This document shows positions 6,387-6,512 of a stretch of 6,512 nucleotides of DNA, piece by piece. The stretch's first letter is position 1; each line of letters opens with the position of its first letter. A program made the translations under genes and the position numbers. This stretch comes from Methylococcaceae bacterium (GTDB lineage Bacteria > Pseudomonadota > Gammaproteobacteria > Methylococcales > Methylomonadaceae): the NCBI GenBank assembly GCA_947506075.1, contig CANNNN010000149.1:1-6512 (forward strand), read 5' to 3'. Under the pieces are notes generated by a model. The model made no database searches and was not told the DNA's origin. It saw only the letters and a program-made list of their open reading frames with translations.

Positions 6387-6483
6387 CCCTCTCCAGCGGG
6401 AGAGGGTTGGGTGAGGGGAAATAAAAATGAAGAAAAAACTTATTTTGATTCCCCTCATCCCCGCCTTCTCCCGCTGGAGAAGG
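6387..6483. repeat. REPIN-like nested palindrome, element 2
   Basis: Two hairpins in inverted orientation: 6387-6394 with 6399-6406 (CCCTCTCC/GGAGAGGG, loop AGCG) and 6464-6471 with 6476-6483 (CCTTCTCC/GGAGAAGG, loop CGCT). The arms are nearly identical when one is reverse-complemented, extending inward through TGAGGGGAA and its complement TTCCCCTCA, so the whole element can also fold as one long hairpin around an AT-rich centre (6421-6448). A GTAG (6383-6386) lies just before the left stem, as in classic REP sequences, though the right side lacks it. It starts 72 bases after pilU and may also serve as a terminator or transcript stabiliser, although no clean T-run follows it. Confidence 0.82.
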
Positions 6484-6512
6484 AGTAAAGTTACTGGTGT
6501 AGATAGCTATAC

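Overview
The window looks like chromosomal DNA from a gammaproteobacterium with type IV pili. Evidence: tandem retraction ATPase genes pilT and pilU, a divergent yggS (PLP-homeostasis) gene next to pilT as in Pseudomonas and relatives, and a membrane PAS-GGDEF-EAL protein. The intergenic palindromes resemble those I associate with methanotrophic Methylococcales, but the genus assignment is a low-confidence guess from style, not from a marker gene.

Layout. Bases 1-488 are AT-rich and hold no convincing gene; they contain three consecutive hairpins (151-227) that resemble the right end of an IS200/IS605-type element and its guide-RNA-like tail. Bases 489-2378 (minus) encode a 629-residue membrane PAS-GGDEF-EAL protein with all key motifs of both cyclic-di-GMP domains. 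Upstream of it lies a nested palindromic repeat (2444-2578). Bases 2579-3331 are poorly coding: a doubtful 78-codon ORF and what looks like a frameshifted small gene. Bases 3332-4015 (minus) are yggS. A 136-base divergent interval holds a good extended -10 promoter for the pilT side. pilT (4152-5189) and pilU (5199-6314) follow on the plus strand, nine bases apart and with the pilU ribosome binding site overlapping the pilT stop, so they form an operon. The window ends in a second nested palindrome (6387-6483) of REPIN-like design.

How it fits together. PilT and PilU are cytoplasmic hexameric ATPases that depolymerise type IV pili for twitching, surface sensing and DNA uptake. The GGDEF-EAL protein is a candidate c-di-GMP input into surface behaviour, but the proximity is only suggestive. 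YggS is a conserved neighbour with a separate housekeeping role. proC and yggT, which often follow yggS in related bacteria, are absent here; decayed sequence and a repeat occupy that place. I see no clearly new multi-gene system. The most unusual material is the non-coding DNA: the orphan IS605-like tail, and two repeats whose arms differ by changes that preserve each local hairpin.
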